The translations under genes and the position numbers were made by a program. The notes beneath the pieces were generated by a model that made no database searches, was not told the DNA's origin, and was given only the letters and a program-made list of their open reading frames with translations. 64,000 bases of DNA from Lachnospiraceae bacterium (GTDB lineage: Bacteria > Bacillota > Clostridia > Lachnospirales > Lachnospiraceae): positions 372,001 to 436,000 of the forward strand of contig CABIZF010000001.1 in assembly GCA_902363135.1 (NCBI GenBank). The letters run 5' to 3'. Shown piece by piece: positions 8,854-18,194 of the stretch. The stretch's first letter is position 1; every line of letters begins with the position of its first letter.

Positions 8854-9270
8854 ATGAGCGTTGGCGGTAACATTCAAGCATTGTTACAGGTAAAAAAGAA
8901 CGGTGCTAAAAATGCCATAGGTGAGCGTGTAAACACATGGGTTGATTGTACATCAATCTTAGGTTGGTTGGACTTATCAACAGGTGATTCAAAGCATACA
9001 ACTTTTTATGCCAAGGTTCAGGAAAGTACACACATTTTCTTGTGTGACTTTACCAACCTTAAGAATCTGTCAACTGATTGGGTTTGGAATCCATTCAGTT
9101 TTCTGACAGGTGTGATCAATAAGACGGATGAACAGGAAACCGTTAATGTGACAAGTGACAATGCAAGAATGGTTGTAAATGGTGAAGTGTATGAAATCCT
9201 TCTGATTGATGACCCTATGAATATGCATGATCATTTAGAAATCTATTTAAGATTTATAGGGGGTCAGTAG
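8854..9270 (+). CDS. Probable head closure protein
   Basis: 138 residues. The position between the connector and the HK97 gp10-like gene, the size and the beta-rich sequence (KNAIGERVNTWVDCTSILGW, MVVNGEVYEILLIDDPMNMH) fit the head closure/stopper family (SPP1 gp16-like), which seals the portal channel after packaging. No catalytic motif is expected or seen. It follows the connector by 4 nt. Confidence 0.65.
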   Translation: MSVGGNIQALLQVKKNGAKNAIGERVNTWVDCTSILGWLDLSTGDSKHTTFYAKVQESTHIFLCDFTNLKNLSTDWVWNPFSFLTGVINKTDEQETVNVTSDNARMVVNGEVYEILLIDDPMNMHDHLEIYLRFIGGQ

Positions 9271-9271
9271 T

Positions 9272-9694
9272 ATGTCAGTTGAGTTTACAGATAACACAGC
9301 AAAAATTAAAGCTGCATTATCGGAAGGGGTTATTGGATTCCTTCACGAAGCAGGTGGTGAAATACAGGCACAGACCCAAAGAAACAGCCGGGTTGATACC
9401 GGACAAACAAAAGGGTCTTACAAATATATGGTTGATGAAGGAAAAGATGAATCAACTGTTGCTGTAGGTTCAGACCTTGAAAATGCGATTTGGGAAGAAT
9501 TTGGTACTGGTGAATATGCACTGCATGGTGATGGAAGAAAAGGCGGTTGGGTTTATAAGAGTAAGAAAGACGGTAAATTTTACCATACTTACGGAAAAAC
9601 ACCACGACAACCACTCACGAAAGCATTTCAGAGTGTAGCCCCAAAGATAAAAAAACAGCTTGTAAATGTCATTAAACAGAATTTAGGGGGTTAA
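9272..9694 (+). CDS. HK97 gp10-like head-tail joining protein
   Basis: 140 residues. RVDTGQTKGSYKY, AIWEEFGTGEYA and the end TPRQPLTKAFQSV form the hallmark pattern of the HK97 gp10 family (VDTG ... EFGTG ... PLTKAF), which acts in head-tail joining. It starts 1 nt after the preceding stop codon. Confidence 0.88.
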   Translation: MSVEFTDNTAKIKAALSEGVIGFLHEAGGEIQAQTQRNSRVDTGQTKGSYKYMVDEGKDESTVAVGSDLENAIWEEFGTGEYALHGDGRKGGWVYKSKKDGKFYHTYGKTPRQPLTKAFQSVAPKIKKQLVNVIKQNLGG

Positions 9695-9696
9695 TT

Positions 9697-10062
9697 ATGG
9701 TTGATATGCTTGGTTTTATTTCTGATCAGCTTGATCAACTTGGTATTCCCTATGAATTTGGTGAATGGACAGGTGAAATTAGCTATCCTTACTTTGTCGG
9801 TTCGTTCAATGAAACTGAACACAGATTAGAGGACGGATATACAGGCGGTGTGTTTACACTTGACGGTTGGTCAAGGGGGTCAAAATTACCGCTTGCAGAA
9901 ATAAATGACAAATTAAAAAAAGTATTTGAAGATTTAAGGGCAGTTCAGGAAGGAACTGCTTTTTTTATTACCTATTGGAACGGTTTAATGATTCCAACAG
10001 GTGAAGAAGACCTTTTTAGAATTACGATAACACTTAACACAAATGAGTGGAAAGGAGCATAA
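9697..10062 (+). CDS. Probable tail terminator protein
   Basis: 121 residues. It lies between the gp10-like and tail tube genes, where tail terminator (gpU/gp17-like) genes are found in this morphogroup. The sequence is short and beta-alpha mixed (YPYFVGSFNETEHRLEDGYT and ITITLNTNEW at the end). The role is assigned by order and size. It starts 2 nt after the previous stop. Confidence 0.65.
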   Translation: MVDMLGFISDQLDQLGIPYEFGEWTGEISYPYFVGSFNETEHRLEDGYTGGVFTLDGWSRGSKLPLAEINDKLKKVFEDLRAVQEGTAFFITYWNGLMIPTGEEDLFRITITLNTNEWKGA

Positions 10063-10066
10063 AAGA

Positions 10067-10651
10067 ATGGGCTTAAAAAAGCATGGTATTACATCTGAAA
10101 CTATCAAGAATATGATCTTGGGTGCAGGTGTCATTTACAAAAATCTTAAGTATGAGAAACCAAGCAATGGTTGGACTGGTACACCACTTGGTGCAACTTC
10201 CGGGGGTCTTAAGTTCAACTATGAGGCACAGTGGCTTGATGTTGAGGTGGACGGTGCAACGGTGCTGATCAAAGGTGTCAGTAAACAGAAGGTTGGTGAA
10301 TCTGCCACACTTGAAGGTCAGATGACAGAACTTACAGAAGATATTCTTGTAAGTGCATTACACCTTGTAAAATCCACTTCCGAAGATACAACCTATGTCA
10401 AATATGTATCTAAGGAAAACATCACAGAAGCAGATTATCTTGAAAATGTTGCATATGTTGGAACACTTTCAAGCGGTAAAAATGTAATTATTATTTTACC
10501 GAACGCACTCTGCACAGAAGCGTTTGAACTGGAAACAAAGAACGCTGAACAGACAACATTTGCTGTCAAGTTTGAGTGTACAGCTGATCTTGAAAACGAC
10601 AGCTTAAACAAGTTGGATATTGCTATTTACTATCCAAACGCTGTTGTGTAG
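10067..10651 (+). CDS. Major tail tube protein
   Basis: About 194 residues from ATG 10067, which has AAAGGAG 10 nt upstream; the frame is open from 10043. The sequence GATSGGLKFNYEAQWLDVEV, VDGATVLIKGVSKQKVGESA and the C-terminal Phe/Tyr-rich beta strands fit a phage tail tube family (long-tailed siphovirus tube). It forms the inner tube through which DNA passes. Confidence 0.75.
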   Translation: MGLKKHGITSETIKNMILGAGVIYKNLKYEKPSNGWTGTPLGATSGGLKFNYEAQWLDVEVDGATVLIKGVSKQKVGESATLEGQMTELTEDILVSALHLVKSTSEDTTYVKYVSKENITEADYLENVAYVGTLSSGKNVIIILPNALCTEAFELETKNAEQTTFAVKFECTADLENDSLNKLDIAIYYPNAVV

Positions 10652-10665
10652 GGGGGGTGTGAATT

Positions 10666-10983
10666 ATGCGAGTTGTAGTAGTAAGAGAATATACAGACAA
10701 GTACACAGGTGAAGGTCATGTGATCGGTGAAAAACTGGATATGACAGAAGAGAGATTTGCAGAAATTCAGGACAAAGGAATGTTTGTGGTTGATATTTCT
10801 GATGAAGTAGTGCAGCAGGAAACACCTGCTGTATCTGCTGAACAGGTAGAAGATCAGGAACAGGAAACAGCAAGTGAACAGACTGAACCTGTTGAACATG
10901 AAGAAACATCTGCACAAAAACAGGATAAACCTGCAAAAGGTGGTAGAAGAAACAGATCGAAAAAAGAAAGTGAGGATAAATAA
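10666..10983 (+). CDS. Small tail-region protein with acidic-to-basic tail
   Basis: 105 residues. An N-terminal globular half (MRVVVVREYTDKYTGEGHVI) is followed by a Glu/Gln-rich linker and a Lys/Arg-rich end (KGGRRNRSKKES). Proteins of this layout sit between tube and tail-chaperone genes in related phages, but I do not know their function. It is translated from an RBS-rich GGGGGGTG leader. Confidence 0.6.
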   Translation: MRVVVVREYTDKYTGEGHVIGEKLDMTEERFAEIQDKGMFVVDISDEVVQQETPAVSAEQVEDQEQETASEQTEPVEHEETSAQKQDKPAKGGRRNRSKKESEDK

Positions 10984-10985
10984 TC

Positions 10986-11432
10986 ATGGCAGATTTCAGA
11001 TTTAAGGATTTAACAGTTGATAACGCATTTGACTTTTGTGAGGTTCTTGCAGTTATCGGAGTAGAACAGGTCATTGGTGCATTTGACAAAGACGAGATTC
11101 AGCAGTTGCAGGAATCCGGTACAGATATGAAAGAAGTTGGTATTGTCATTGCTATGAAGGTGTGTGGCATTCTGATCAAGAACATTTCAAAGGCAAGAAA
11201 TGAAATCTGTAAGTTTTTTGCTAACTGTATGGAGTGGGACAACGGTACAGCGGTTACTGCTGATGATGTGAAGAAATTCAAGCTGAAACAGTTTGTTGTC
11301 ATGGTGAAAGATTTTGCTAAGAAAGATGATCTTATGGATTTTTTCGAGGGTGTTGCCGAATTAGTGGGTACGGAACAGAACGATTCGATGAATGCTGCAA
11401 CCGTAGATATGGTAACCCCTACAGCTATTTAG
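10986..11432 (+). CDS. Tail assembly chaperone, short form (gpG-like)
   Basis: 148 residues, helical, upstream of the tape measure gene. It occupies the position of the lambda gpG-type chaperone that coats the tape measure during tail assembly. Its stop (TAG 11430-11432) is passed by a second reading frame (-1 relative) that stays open to 11719, the classical G/GT arrangement. Confidence 0.75.
   Translation: MADFRFKDLTVDNAFDFCEVLAVIGVEQVIGAFDKDEIQQLQESGTDMKEVGIVIAMKVCGILIKNISKARNEICKFFANCMEWDNGTAVTADDVKKFKLKQFVVMVKDFAKKDDLMDFFEGVAELVGTEQNDSMNAATVDMVTPTAI
11339..11345 (+). promoter_or_regulatory. Candidate -1 frameshift slippery heptamer
   Basis: T_TTT_TTC, read in the frame of the chaperone gene as GAT TTT TTC, is a canonical X_XXY_YYZ slippery site. 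It lies within the stretch where the -1 frame is already open (from about 11321). However, the codons just after it in the -1 frame look unnatural (Cys-rich), so the real slip may be nearer to 11400-11430. Confidence 0.35.
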
Positions 11433-11719
11433 ATAAAGCAATCAGCCGGGGGAAATTAGACGCTACTGTTAGAACAGTCCTGAAACAGGACAATGAAGAT
11501 AAACAGTGGGACTTATACTGTGCAATCACAGCAAACCCACTTGCTGATGATGTTGGAAATTTTGAAGAATTTAAACAGCGGTTTATGAGTACAGCACCGA
11601 AAGTTGAAAAGACTGAACAAACTGAACCGACAATGAACAATGCACAGATTAAGTTACAGGTGGAAAAGGCAAATAAAATTCTGAATGGATTCGTGCCACC
11701 GTTGAAAGGGGGTGGCTAA
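11402..11719 (+). CDS. Tail chaperone frameshift extension (T part of gpGT)
   Basis: The frame at -1 to the preceding chaperone is open to TAA 11717-11719 and reads as natural protein (SYLDKAISRGKLDATVRTVL, DLYCAITANPLADDVGNFEE, ILNGFVPPLKGGG). No start codon with a ribosome site is present near its beginning, so expression by programmed -1 frameshifting is the likely route, giving a GT-type fusion. The start given is where the peptide begins to look natural, not an initiation codon. The tape measure gene begins 4 nt downstream. Confidence 0.6.
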   Translation, partial: RRYGNPYSYLDKAISRGKLDATVRTVLKQDNEDKQWDLYCAITANPLADDVGNFEEFKQRFMSTAPKVEKTEQTEPTMNNAQIKLQVEKANKILNGFVPPLKGGG

Positions 11720-11722
11720 TCG

Positions 11723-14590
11723 TTGGATATTTTTTCGTTGGTCGGAAAAATAACGATCAATTACGCTGATGCGGTGAACAACATTGAAAAGGTTTCAAAG
11801 TCTGCAAAGGACACAGCTGAAACACTGGAAGATGTTGATAAAAAGGCAGATGGTGCAGGTGATTCAGTAGAAGATGCCGGACAAGCTGCCAAGAATGCAG
11901 ACAGTGGATTTACGACATGGAAAGCCACGCTTGCGAATTTAGCATCTACAGCAATCACAAAAGTAATTTCAGGATGTACACAGTTAGCTGAAAAAATGGC
12001 AGATGTGACAAAATCAGCGGTTGGTCACTATGCTGAATATGAACAGTTGGTTGGTGGTGTTGAAACACTATTCAAAGACAGTTCCGGTAAACTGATTGAT
12101 TATGCTGAAAAGGCATATAAGACAGCCGGGATGAGTTCAAATCAGTACATGAATACAGCAACGTCATTTGCTGCTTCACTGATTCAGGGTCTTGGCGGTG
12201 ATACTGCAAAAGCGGTTGAACTGACCAACCTTGCTATCACAGATATGTCAGATAACGCTAACAAGATGGGTACTGACATAGGTTCTATACAGGACGCTTA
12301 TCAGGGTTTTGCAAAGCAAAATTACACGATGTTGGATAACCTGAAACTTGGTTATGGTGGTACACAGTCTGAAATGATCAGATTGATAAATGATTCAGGT
12401 GTACTTGGTGAAAAGATTGAAAGTTTGGATAACGTAACGTTTGACCAAATGATTGAAGCTATTCACAAGATTCAGGATAACTTAGGTATAACCGGAACAA
12501 CAGCACTTGAAGCAGGTACTACAATATCAGGTTCATGGAGTTCAGTACAGGCATTGTTTGAAAATATCCTTACAAAAGTAGGTTCAAAACTTGCACCTAC
12601 TGTTATGGGATTTTTACAGCAGTTGTCAGACTGGATGGAAACAATAGACTGGGATGCGTTTGCAACGTCTGTCGGTGATGCCCTACAAAGGGTATTTGAC
12701 TGGATTCAAAAAATTGATTTTACAACATTCTTTGAAAAAGGAATGGACGGTGTTGAAAACTTCCTTGAAAAACTAGGTGGTCTTATTGAAGATGTGCCTA
12801 AGATTATTCAAACGTTCAAGGATTGGTCACCACTTATAGCCGGAGTTGCTGCCGGGTTCGTAACCTTAAAGGTTGCAATGGCAATATCATCATTGATTAG
12901 TGCCATAACAACAGCATGGACAGCATACAAAACAGCAAACGAAGGTGCTACTATTGCACAGTGGCTTTTCAATGCTGCATTAAATGCTAACCCTATAGTT
13001 CTTATAGTCACGCTTGTGGCAGGGCTTGTGGTTGCACTGATCACACTATGGAATACCAATGATGGATTCAGAGAAGCAGTCACAAATGCTTGGGAAAAAA
13101 TAAAGGAAGTCTTTGGTACGGTTATTGACGCTATCAAAGGCTTTTTTAGTGGATTGGTGGAGAAAGTACAGACTGCATGGGAATCTGTAAAAGAAGCAGT
13201 AAGTACTGCCATTGAAGCAATCAAAGGATTCTTCACAGGTTTAGTTGATTCAATCAAACAGGCTTGGGAGAACATCAAAACGGCAATATCTGAAAAAATA
13301 GATGCCATAAAAGAAACAGTAACCAATGTGTTTACTGCAATAGCTGATACTGTAAGTGCAGTGTGGGAAACAATCAAGAATGCGGTACAGGTCGCCATCA
13401 TGTTTATTGGTGAAATCATCAGTGCTGCATTTCAGATCATCACAATGCCTTGGATGTTTATATGGGAAAACTGCAAGGAATATATCATTGCAGCTTGGGA
13501 GTTTATCAAGAACGCTGTATCAACAGCCCTTGATGCAATCTCAACCACCATCAGCAATATTTGGAATGCTATTGTTGGATTCCTGACCCCTATATTGGAC
13601 GGTATTAAAAATACATTTACAACAATATGGGAAGCAATAAAAACAGCGGTATCAACCGCAATCAACAACATTCAGATGGTTATTACAACCGTATGGAATG
13701 CCATTGTTTCATTCCTTAAGCCAATACTGGAAGGTATCAAGAATACATTTACAACTGTATGGAATGCGATAAAATCAACCATTTCTACAGTGCTGAATGC
13801 AATTCAGACTACGATTACAAATATTTGGAATGCAATCAAAACGACTGTGACCAATGTGATCAATTCGATTAAGTCAGTAATCAGCAGTGTGTTCAATGCA
13901 ATTAAGTCTACTATTTCAAGTATACTGAACAGCATTAAATCAACCTTTACAAGTGTTTGGAACAGTATCAAGTCAACGGTATCTAATGTGATCAACGGTG
14001 TGAAGTCCACTATTTCAAGTGGTCTGAATGCTGCAAAATCCACAATATCAAATATACTTGGTGCAATTAAGGAAAAGTTCAGCAGCATCTTTGAAGGTGC
14101 AAAGAACATTGTAAGTAACGCTATAAACAGAATTAAAAGTTTCTTCAATTTTTCGTGGTCATTGCCACATTTGAAATTACCACACATTTCAATCAGTGGT
14201 TCTTTCAGCTTGACACCGCCAAGTGTACCGCACTTTGGTATTGACTGGTATAAGAAAGCAATGGACGATGGTATGATCATGAATCAGCCGACTATTTTCG
14301 GTTACAATGCTAAGTCAAATCAGTTCTTGGCAGGTGGTGAAGCTGGAAGTGAAACGGTTGTCGGAACACAAAGCCTTATGGATATGATCAGGGTAGCGGT
14401 TAATGAGGAAAACGCTTCATTACTGGAAAAACTTGACCGGATTCTTACAATCCTTGAAAGTTATATGCCTTTCATTCCACAGCTTGCGAACCTGAAACTG
14501 GTAACAGATACAGGAGTGCTTGCAGGTGAACTTGCCCCGGCAATGGATGAAGAACTTGGTAAGATTTTTGATAAGGAAGGGAGAAGATAA
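11723..14590 (+). CDS. Phage tail tape measure protein
   Basis: 955 residues, TTG start behind GAAAGGGGGTGG. The N-terminal region (KITINYADAVNNIEKVSKSA) and YEQLVGGVETLF...YAEKAYKTAG are typical of TP901-type tape measure proteins. A hydrophobic central stretch at about residues 370-460 follows. Then comes a long run of degenerate helical repeats containing Trp and Ile (patterns like TVWNAIKSTISTVLNAI), which also makes the DNA at 13.5-14.1 kb internally repetitive. It sets tail length and is ejected ahead of the DNA. The end, FLAGGEAGSETVVG, is the usual tape measure C-terminal motif. Confidence 0.93.
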   Translation: MDIFSLVGKITINYADAVNNIEKVSKSAKDTAETLEDVDKKADGAGDSVEDAGQAAKNADSGFTTWKATLANLASTAITKVISGCTQLAEKMADVTKSAVGHYAEYEQLVGGVETLFKDSSGKLIDYAEKAYKTAGMSSNQYMNTATSFAASLIQGLGGDTAKAVELTNLAITDMSDNANKMGTDIGSIQDAYQGFAKQNYTMLDNLKLGYGGTQSEMIRLINDSGVLGEKIESLDNVTFDQMIEAIHKIQDNLGITGTTALEAGTTISGSWSSVQALFENILTKVGSKLAPTVMGFLQQLSDWMETIDWDAFATSVGDALQRVFDWIQKIDFTTFFEKGMDGVENFLEKLGGLIEDVPKIIQTFKDWSPLIAGVAAGFVTLKVAMAISSLISAITTAWTAYKTANEGATIAQWLFNAALNANPIVLIVTLVAGLVVALITLWNTNDGFREAVTNAWEKIKEVFGTVIDAIKGFFSGLVEKVQTAWESVKEAVSTAIEAIKGFFTGLVDSIKQAWENIKTAISEKIDAIKETVTNVFTAIADTVSAVWETIKNAVQVAIMFIGEIISAAFQIITMPWMFIWENCKEYIIAAWEFIKNAVSTALDAISTTISNIWNAIVGFLTPILDGIKNTFTTIWEAIKTAVSTAINNIQMVITTVWNAIVSFLKPILEGIKNTFTTVWNAIKSTISTVLNAIQTTITNIWNAIKTTVTNVINSIKSVISSVFNAIKSTISSILNSIKSTFTSVWNSIKSTVSNVINGVKSTISSGLNAAKSTISNILGAIKEKFSSIFEGAKNIVSNAINRIKSFFNFSWSLPHLKLPHISISGSFSLTPPSVPHFGIDWYKKAMDDGMIMNQPTIFGYNAKSNQFLAGGEAGSETVVGTQSLMDMIRVAVNEENASLLEKLDRILTILESYMPFIPQLANLKLVTDTGVLAGELAPAMDEELGKIFDKEGRR

Positions 14591-14593
14591 GCC

Positions 14594-15289
14594 TTGATTC
14601 AGGGTGTTACATTTGGAATTAAACACAGTTATGAAGATTTTGGGCTTATCCTTTCTTCAAAAGAAATCGGATTGCCTACACCTAAAACAGAATCAGTCAG
14701 TGTAATTGGTCGCAATGGTGACCTTGATCTGACTGATGCGTTGGGTGATGATGTGAAGTTTGAAAACAGGAAGTTATCATTTACTTTTTCCCTGTTAAAT
14801 GGTGCAAGAGATTGGACTGCAACACTTTCCAATCTTTCCAACTATCTGCATGGTAAGAAGATGCGTATTGTTATGGACGCTGATAAAACTTTTTATTACT
14901 GGGGACGGTGTACAATCAATAAATTCAAAACAGATCGTACACTTGCCATTATCACAGTTGATTGTGATGTTGAACCGTACAAGATTGAAACAAATTCAGC
15001 AAGTGAACCGTGGCTGTGGGATGTATTCAGTTTTGTCAATGGTATTATCCATGTAAATGAAGTGAAAGTAAGCGGAAGTAAAAAAGTAAATCTGATTAAT
15101 CGTGTCAAGATTGTATCACCGACATTTACCTGTTCAACAGCTATGAAGGTGACACACGAAGGTAATACTTATAGTTTACCTGCCGGGGAAACAACAGTTT
15201 ATGACATTCGTTTACAGGAAGGTGATAATTATGTGACATTTACCGGAAACGGTACAGTCAAGATCAGTTACAGAGGGGGTTCATTGTAA
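14594..15289 (+). CDS. Distal tail protein (Dit-like)
   Basis: 231 residues, TTG start 3 nt after the tape measure stop. The sequence SYEDFGLILSSKEIGLPTPK, the middle part FSLLNGARDWTATLSNLSNY and KTFYYWGRCTINKFKTDRTL match the Dit family, the hexameric hub of the tail tip that connects tube and fibres. The last codon overlaps the start of the next gene. Confidence 0.85.
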   Translation: MIQGVTFGIKHSYEDFGLILSSKEIGLPTPKTESVSVIGRNGDLDLTDALGDDVKFENRKLSFTFSLLNGARDWTATLSNLSNYLHGKKMRIVMDADKTFYYWGRCTINKFKTDRTLAIITVDCDVEPYKIETNSASEPWLWDVFSFVNGIIHVNEVKVSGSKKVNLINRVKIVSPTFTCSTAMKVTHEGNTYSLPAGETTVYDIRLQEGDNYVTFTGNGTVKISYRGGSL

Positions 15290-17949
15290 TGTACAGAGTA
15301 TTATGTGATGGACTGCCTATTTATGATTTACGTGATGAAAACCTTGTTTTGATTGACCCTAAACTTGATTTAGAGGTCAACAAAGCAGGGGCTTTTAGTT
15401 TTAAGATGCCACCACAGCACCCACAATATGAATTACCACAAAAAATGCTGTCATGCATTCAGGTATTTCAGGATGAAGAAGAAGTGTTTAATGGCAGAAT
15501 TACAGAATGCAAAATTGATTTTTATAACCGTAAACATTTTACTTGTGAGGGTCAGCTTGCATATCTGAATGACAGTATACAAAGACCTGCTGAATATCAT
15601 GATATGACAGTCAGGGGTTATTTAGAATCATTGATTACATCACACAATGAGCAGGTAAAAAAAGATAGGCAGTTCAAGGTTGGTATTGTCACGGTAACAG
15701 ATAATAATGATTCATTGTACAGGTACACGAATTACAACAGTACCATGAAAGAAATCAAGGAAGATTTGGTTGACGATCTTGGTGGTTATTTACGTGTAAG
15801 GAATGTCAATGGAACAGCTTATTTGGACTATATAAGTGATTATGACAATGTAAGTACACAAAGTATCGAGTTTGGTGAAAATCTACTTGATTTCAGCAGA
15901 AATACAGATGTGTCAGATATTGCAACGGTATTTATTCCACTTGGTGCAAAACTGGAAGAAAGTCCAATAGCTGCACTTGAACAGCGGTTGACTATTGAAA
16001 GTGTAAATAATGGGTCTGATTCACTTGTAAATTTGGACGCTGTAAAGAAATTTGGTTATATAACCAAAACTATTACTTGGGATGAAGTTACAACACCAAA
16101 AATGTTGTTATATAAAGCAAATAAGTACATTGCTGATTATCAGTGGGATAGTATGACACTGGAAGTAAACGCTGTTGATATGCACTGGACTGATGCAGAT
16201 ATAGAACAGTTTAAACTTGGTGATAAGATCAAGGCACATTCTTCACTGCATGGACTTGATCGGTATTTCCCATTGTCGAAAATGTCAATACAGCTTAACA
16301 ATCTATCAAGTAGTAAATTCACACTCGGTACAGTAGTTAATACAAAACTTACTGCAAAATCACAGACTATTTCAAATACTGCATCAAAGGCAGTTGAAAC
16401 AATACCTGTACCGTCTGCTATAGTAAAACAGGCGGTTGATCAGGCAACAGCACTGATTACAGCAGCAACACATGGTCATGTGGTAACCACAGCCAACGAA
16501 CAGTTAATCATGGACACTAACGATGTAAACACAGCCCGGAAGGTGTGGCGGTGGAATCTGAACGGTCTTGGTTATTCGTCAACCGGGTACAATGGAACGT
16601 ATAAGACCGCTATCACAATGGATGGTCAGATTGTTGGTGAAAGATTGGTTGGTGGTTCGGTATCTGCTGAAAAACTTGATATTACTTACAGGAATCAGGT
16701 TATAAAAGAAATAGCAGATGCAAAAGAATCAGCAAGATCAGATGCAGAAGATTACACTGACGGTGAGTTGAAAAAGTACTATACAAAAAGTGAAGTTGAA
16801 ACAAGTATCAAAAACACTAAAGATTCTATACTGTTGTCTGCCAAAGAAACAGCTGAACAGTATGTTGATGGTAAACTAAAAAATTATTCAACGTCAGCAC
16901 AGATTAAAGTCAAGACCGATTCGATTGAATCAGAAGTTAAGAAGAAGCTGAACAGTTCAGAGTTATCAACCAAGATTCAGCAAAATTCTTATGCAGTTAA
17001 AATTGCATGGAATAGTATCAGTAAATATATTCAATTTGAATATGGTGAAATGCGTATTTATGAGAGTACGACACAAAACAGTAACACACTGTTAATGTCA
17101 ATGACCTCAACAGGTGCATGGTACTACTATAAAGGTGCAACCATCGGTAAAATCGGTACTAACGGTTGGTCAGGTGATTCAACTTTCAGAGGTCTGATGT
17201 TCGACTTACAGAACGGTGCTGACTATATGGGGTGGGGTTATCAGAATTCACCCGGAAGTAACTATTATGTAAAACTCATATATTACGCAAATAACCGAAA
17301 AGAAAAACAAGGCTTACACGTAGGTGCAAACACTTATGTGTGGGGGTATTTGAGATTTAATGAAAGTGCAGGATTTTATAATTATTCTGATAAAAGTATT
17401 AAACTATGGTCTGATAAAGATGTAAGCATTGGTAGTTCATCATCAACTTGCTGTACATTCACAGGTACATCTTTTCAGATTTACAACAACAGAAGTATTG
17501 ATTTCTACAGTCCATTAAACTTACATGGTTGGGGCTACACCAATAATTCAGATGTTCGATTGAAAACTAATATCAAGGACACGGCAATCAGAGGTTTGGA
17601 AGTGGTGAATGCTATTGACCTTAAGGAATTTGACTGGATTCAGTCCGGTGAACATCAGGCTATAGGAATCATTGCACAGCAGATTCAAAGTTTTGCACCT
17701 GAACTTATTTCAGAAGATGCATCTGACGGACACTTGAAACTTAACACAGATAAACTTGTATACTACTGTATTAAAGCTATACAGGAATTATGTGAAAAAG
17801 AGGGAATGCGATACAGCAAACCTATTTATAAAGACCCTTACACTTATTTAGAAAAAAAGACGTTCATTGCAAAGATGCCAAGTCAAAAATATTTGGAATC
17901 TGAACCTTATGAGCGTGAACCTATTATTTTACCGAAAAGAAGGGAGTAA
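15289..17949 (+). CDS. Tail-associated structural protein with C-terminal S74 chaperone domain
   Basis: 886 residues. The N-terminal about 370 residues (YRVLCDGLPIYDLRDENLVL onward) are the Prophage_tail/Tal-type hub. A coiled region with amphipathic helices follows at about 480-570, then a beta-rich receptor-binding-like part. The C-terminus has SDVRLKTNI with Ser754-Asp755, the catalytic dyad signature of peptidase S74 intramolecular chaperones, then EFDWIQSGEHQAIGIIAQQ. S74 domains drive trimer folding and cut themselves off, so the mature fibre should end near residue 753. Lysine-rich residues after the S74 domain are of unknown role. Confidence 0.88.
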   Translation: MYRVLCDGLPIYDLRDENLVLIDPKLDLEVNKAGAFSFKMPPQHPQYELPQKMLSCIQVFQDEEEVFNGRITECKIDFYNRKHFTCEGQLAYLNDSIQRPAEYHDMTVRGYLESLITSHNEQVKKDRQFKVGIVTVTDNNDSLYRYTNYNSTMKEIKEDLVDDLGGYLRVRNVNGTAYLDYISDYDNVSTQSIEFGENLLDFSRNTDVSDIATVFIPLGAKLEESPIAALEQRLTIESVNNGSDSLVNLDAVKKFGYITKTITWDEVTTPKMLLYKANKYIADYQWDSMTLEVNAVDMHWTDADIEQFKLGDKIKAHSSLHGLDRYFPLSKMSIQLNNLSSSKFTLGTVVNTKLTAKSQTISNTASKAVETIPVPSAIVKQAVDQATALITAATHGHVVTTANEQLIMDTNDVNTARKVWRWNLNGLGYSSTGYNGTYKTAITMDGQIVGERLVGGSVSAEKLDITYRNQVIKEIADAKESARSDAEDYTDGELKKYYTKSEVETSIKNTKDSILLSAKETAEQYVDGKLKNYSTSAQIKVKTDSIESEVKKKLNSSELSTKIQQNSYAVKIAWNSISKYIQFEYGEMRIYESTTQNSNTLLMSMTSTGAWYYYKGATIGKIGTNGWSGDSTFRGLMFDLQNGADYMGWGYQNSPGSNYYVKLIYYANNRKEKQGLHVGANTYVWGYLRFNESAGFYNYSDKSIKLWSDKDVSIGSSSSTCCTFTGTSFQIYNNRSIDFYSPLNLHGWGYTNNSDVRLKTNIKDTAIRGLEVVNAIDLKEFDWIQSGEHQAIGIIAQQIQSFAPELISEDASDGHLKLNTDKLVYYCIKAIQELCEKEGMRYSKPIYKDPYTYLEKKTFIAKMPSQKYLESEPYEREPIILPKRRE

Positions 17950-17954
17950 TTACC

Positions 17955-18194
17955 ATGAATGAAAATAATATGCCTTTGTCACTTATGATGGAGAACGCAA
18001 AAGGTGCAATGACGGATGCATTTAATCAGATCGTTGAGCAGTCAAACCTTCCGGCTTATTTGTTGGAAGGTATCGTTGCTGATCTTCTGTCTGAAATCCG
18101 AAAACAGAAAAACCTTGAATTGGTTTCTGATATGAATAGAATGAAACAGACTGAACACAGTGAACAGGAAGAAAAGAAAGAAGGTGCTGAATAA
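17955..18194 (+). CDS. Small helical protein preceding the variable tail fibre
   Basis: 79 residues (MENAKGAMTDAFNQIVEQSN, LPAYLLEGIVADLLSEIRKQ), with a charged Glu/Lys-rich end and no signal peptide. Small genes of this kind sit just upstream of tail fibre genes in many Firmicutes prophages. The function is unknown to me. Its stop overlaps the start of the DGR target gene (ATAATGG), so the two are translationally coupled. Confidence 0.65.
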   Translation: MNENNMPLSLMMENAKGAMTDAFNQIVEQSNLPAYLLEGIVADLLSEIRKQKNLELVSDMNRMKQTEHSEQEEKKEGAE

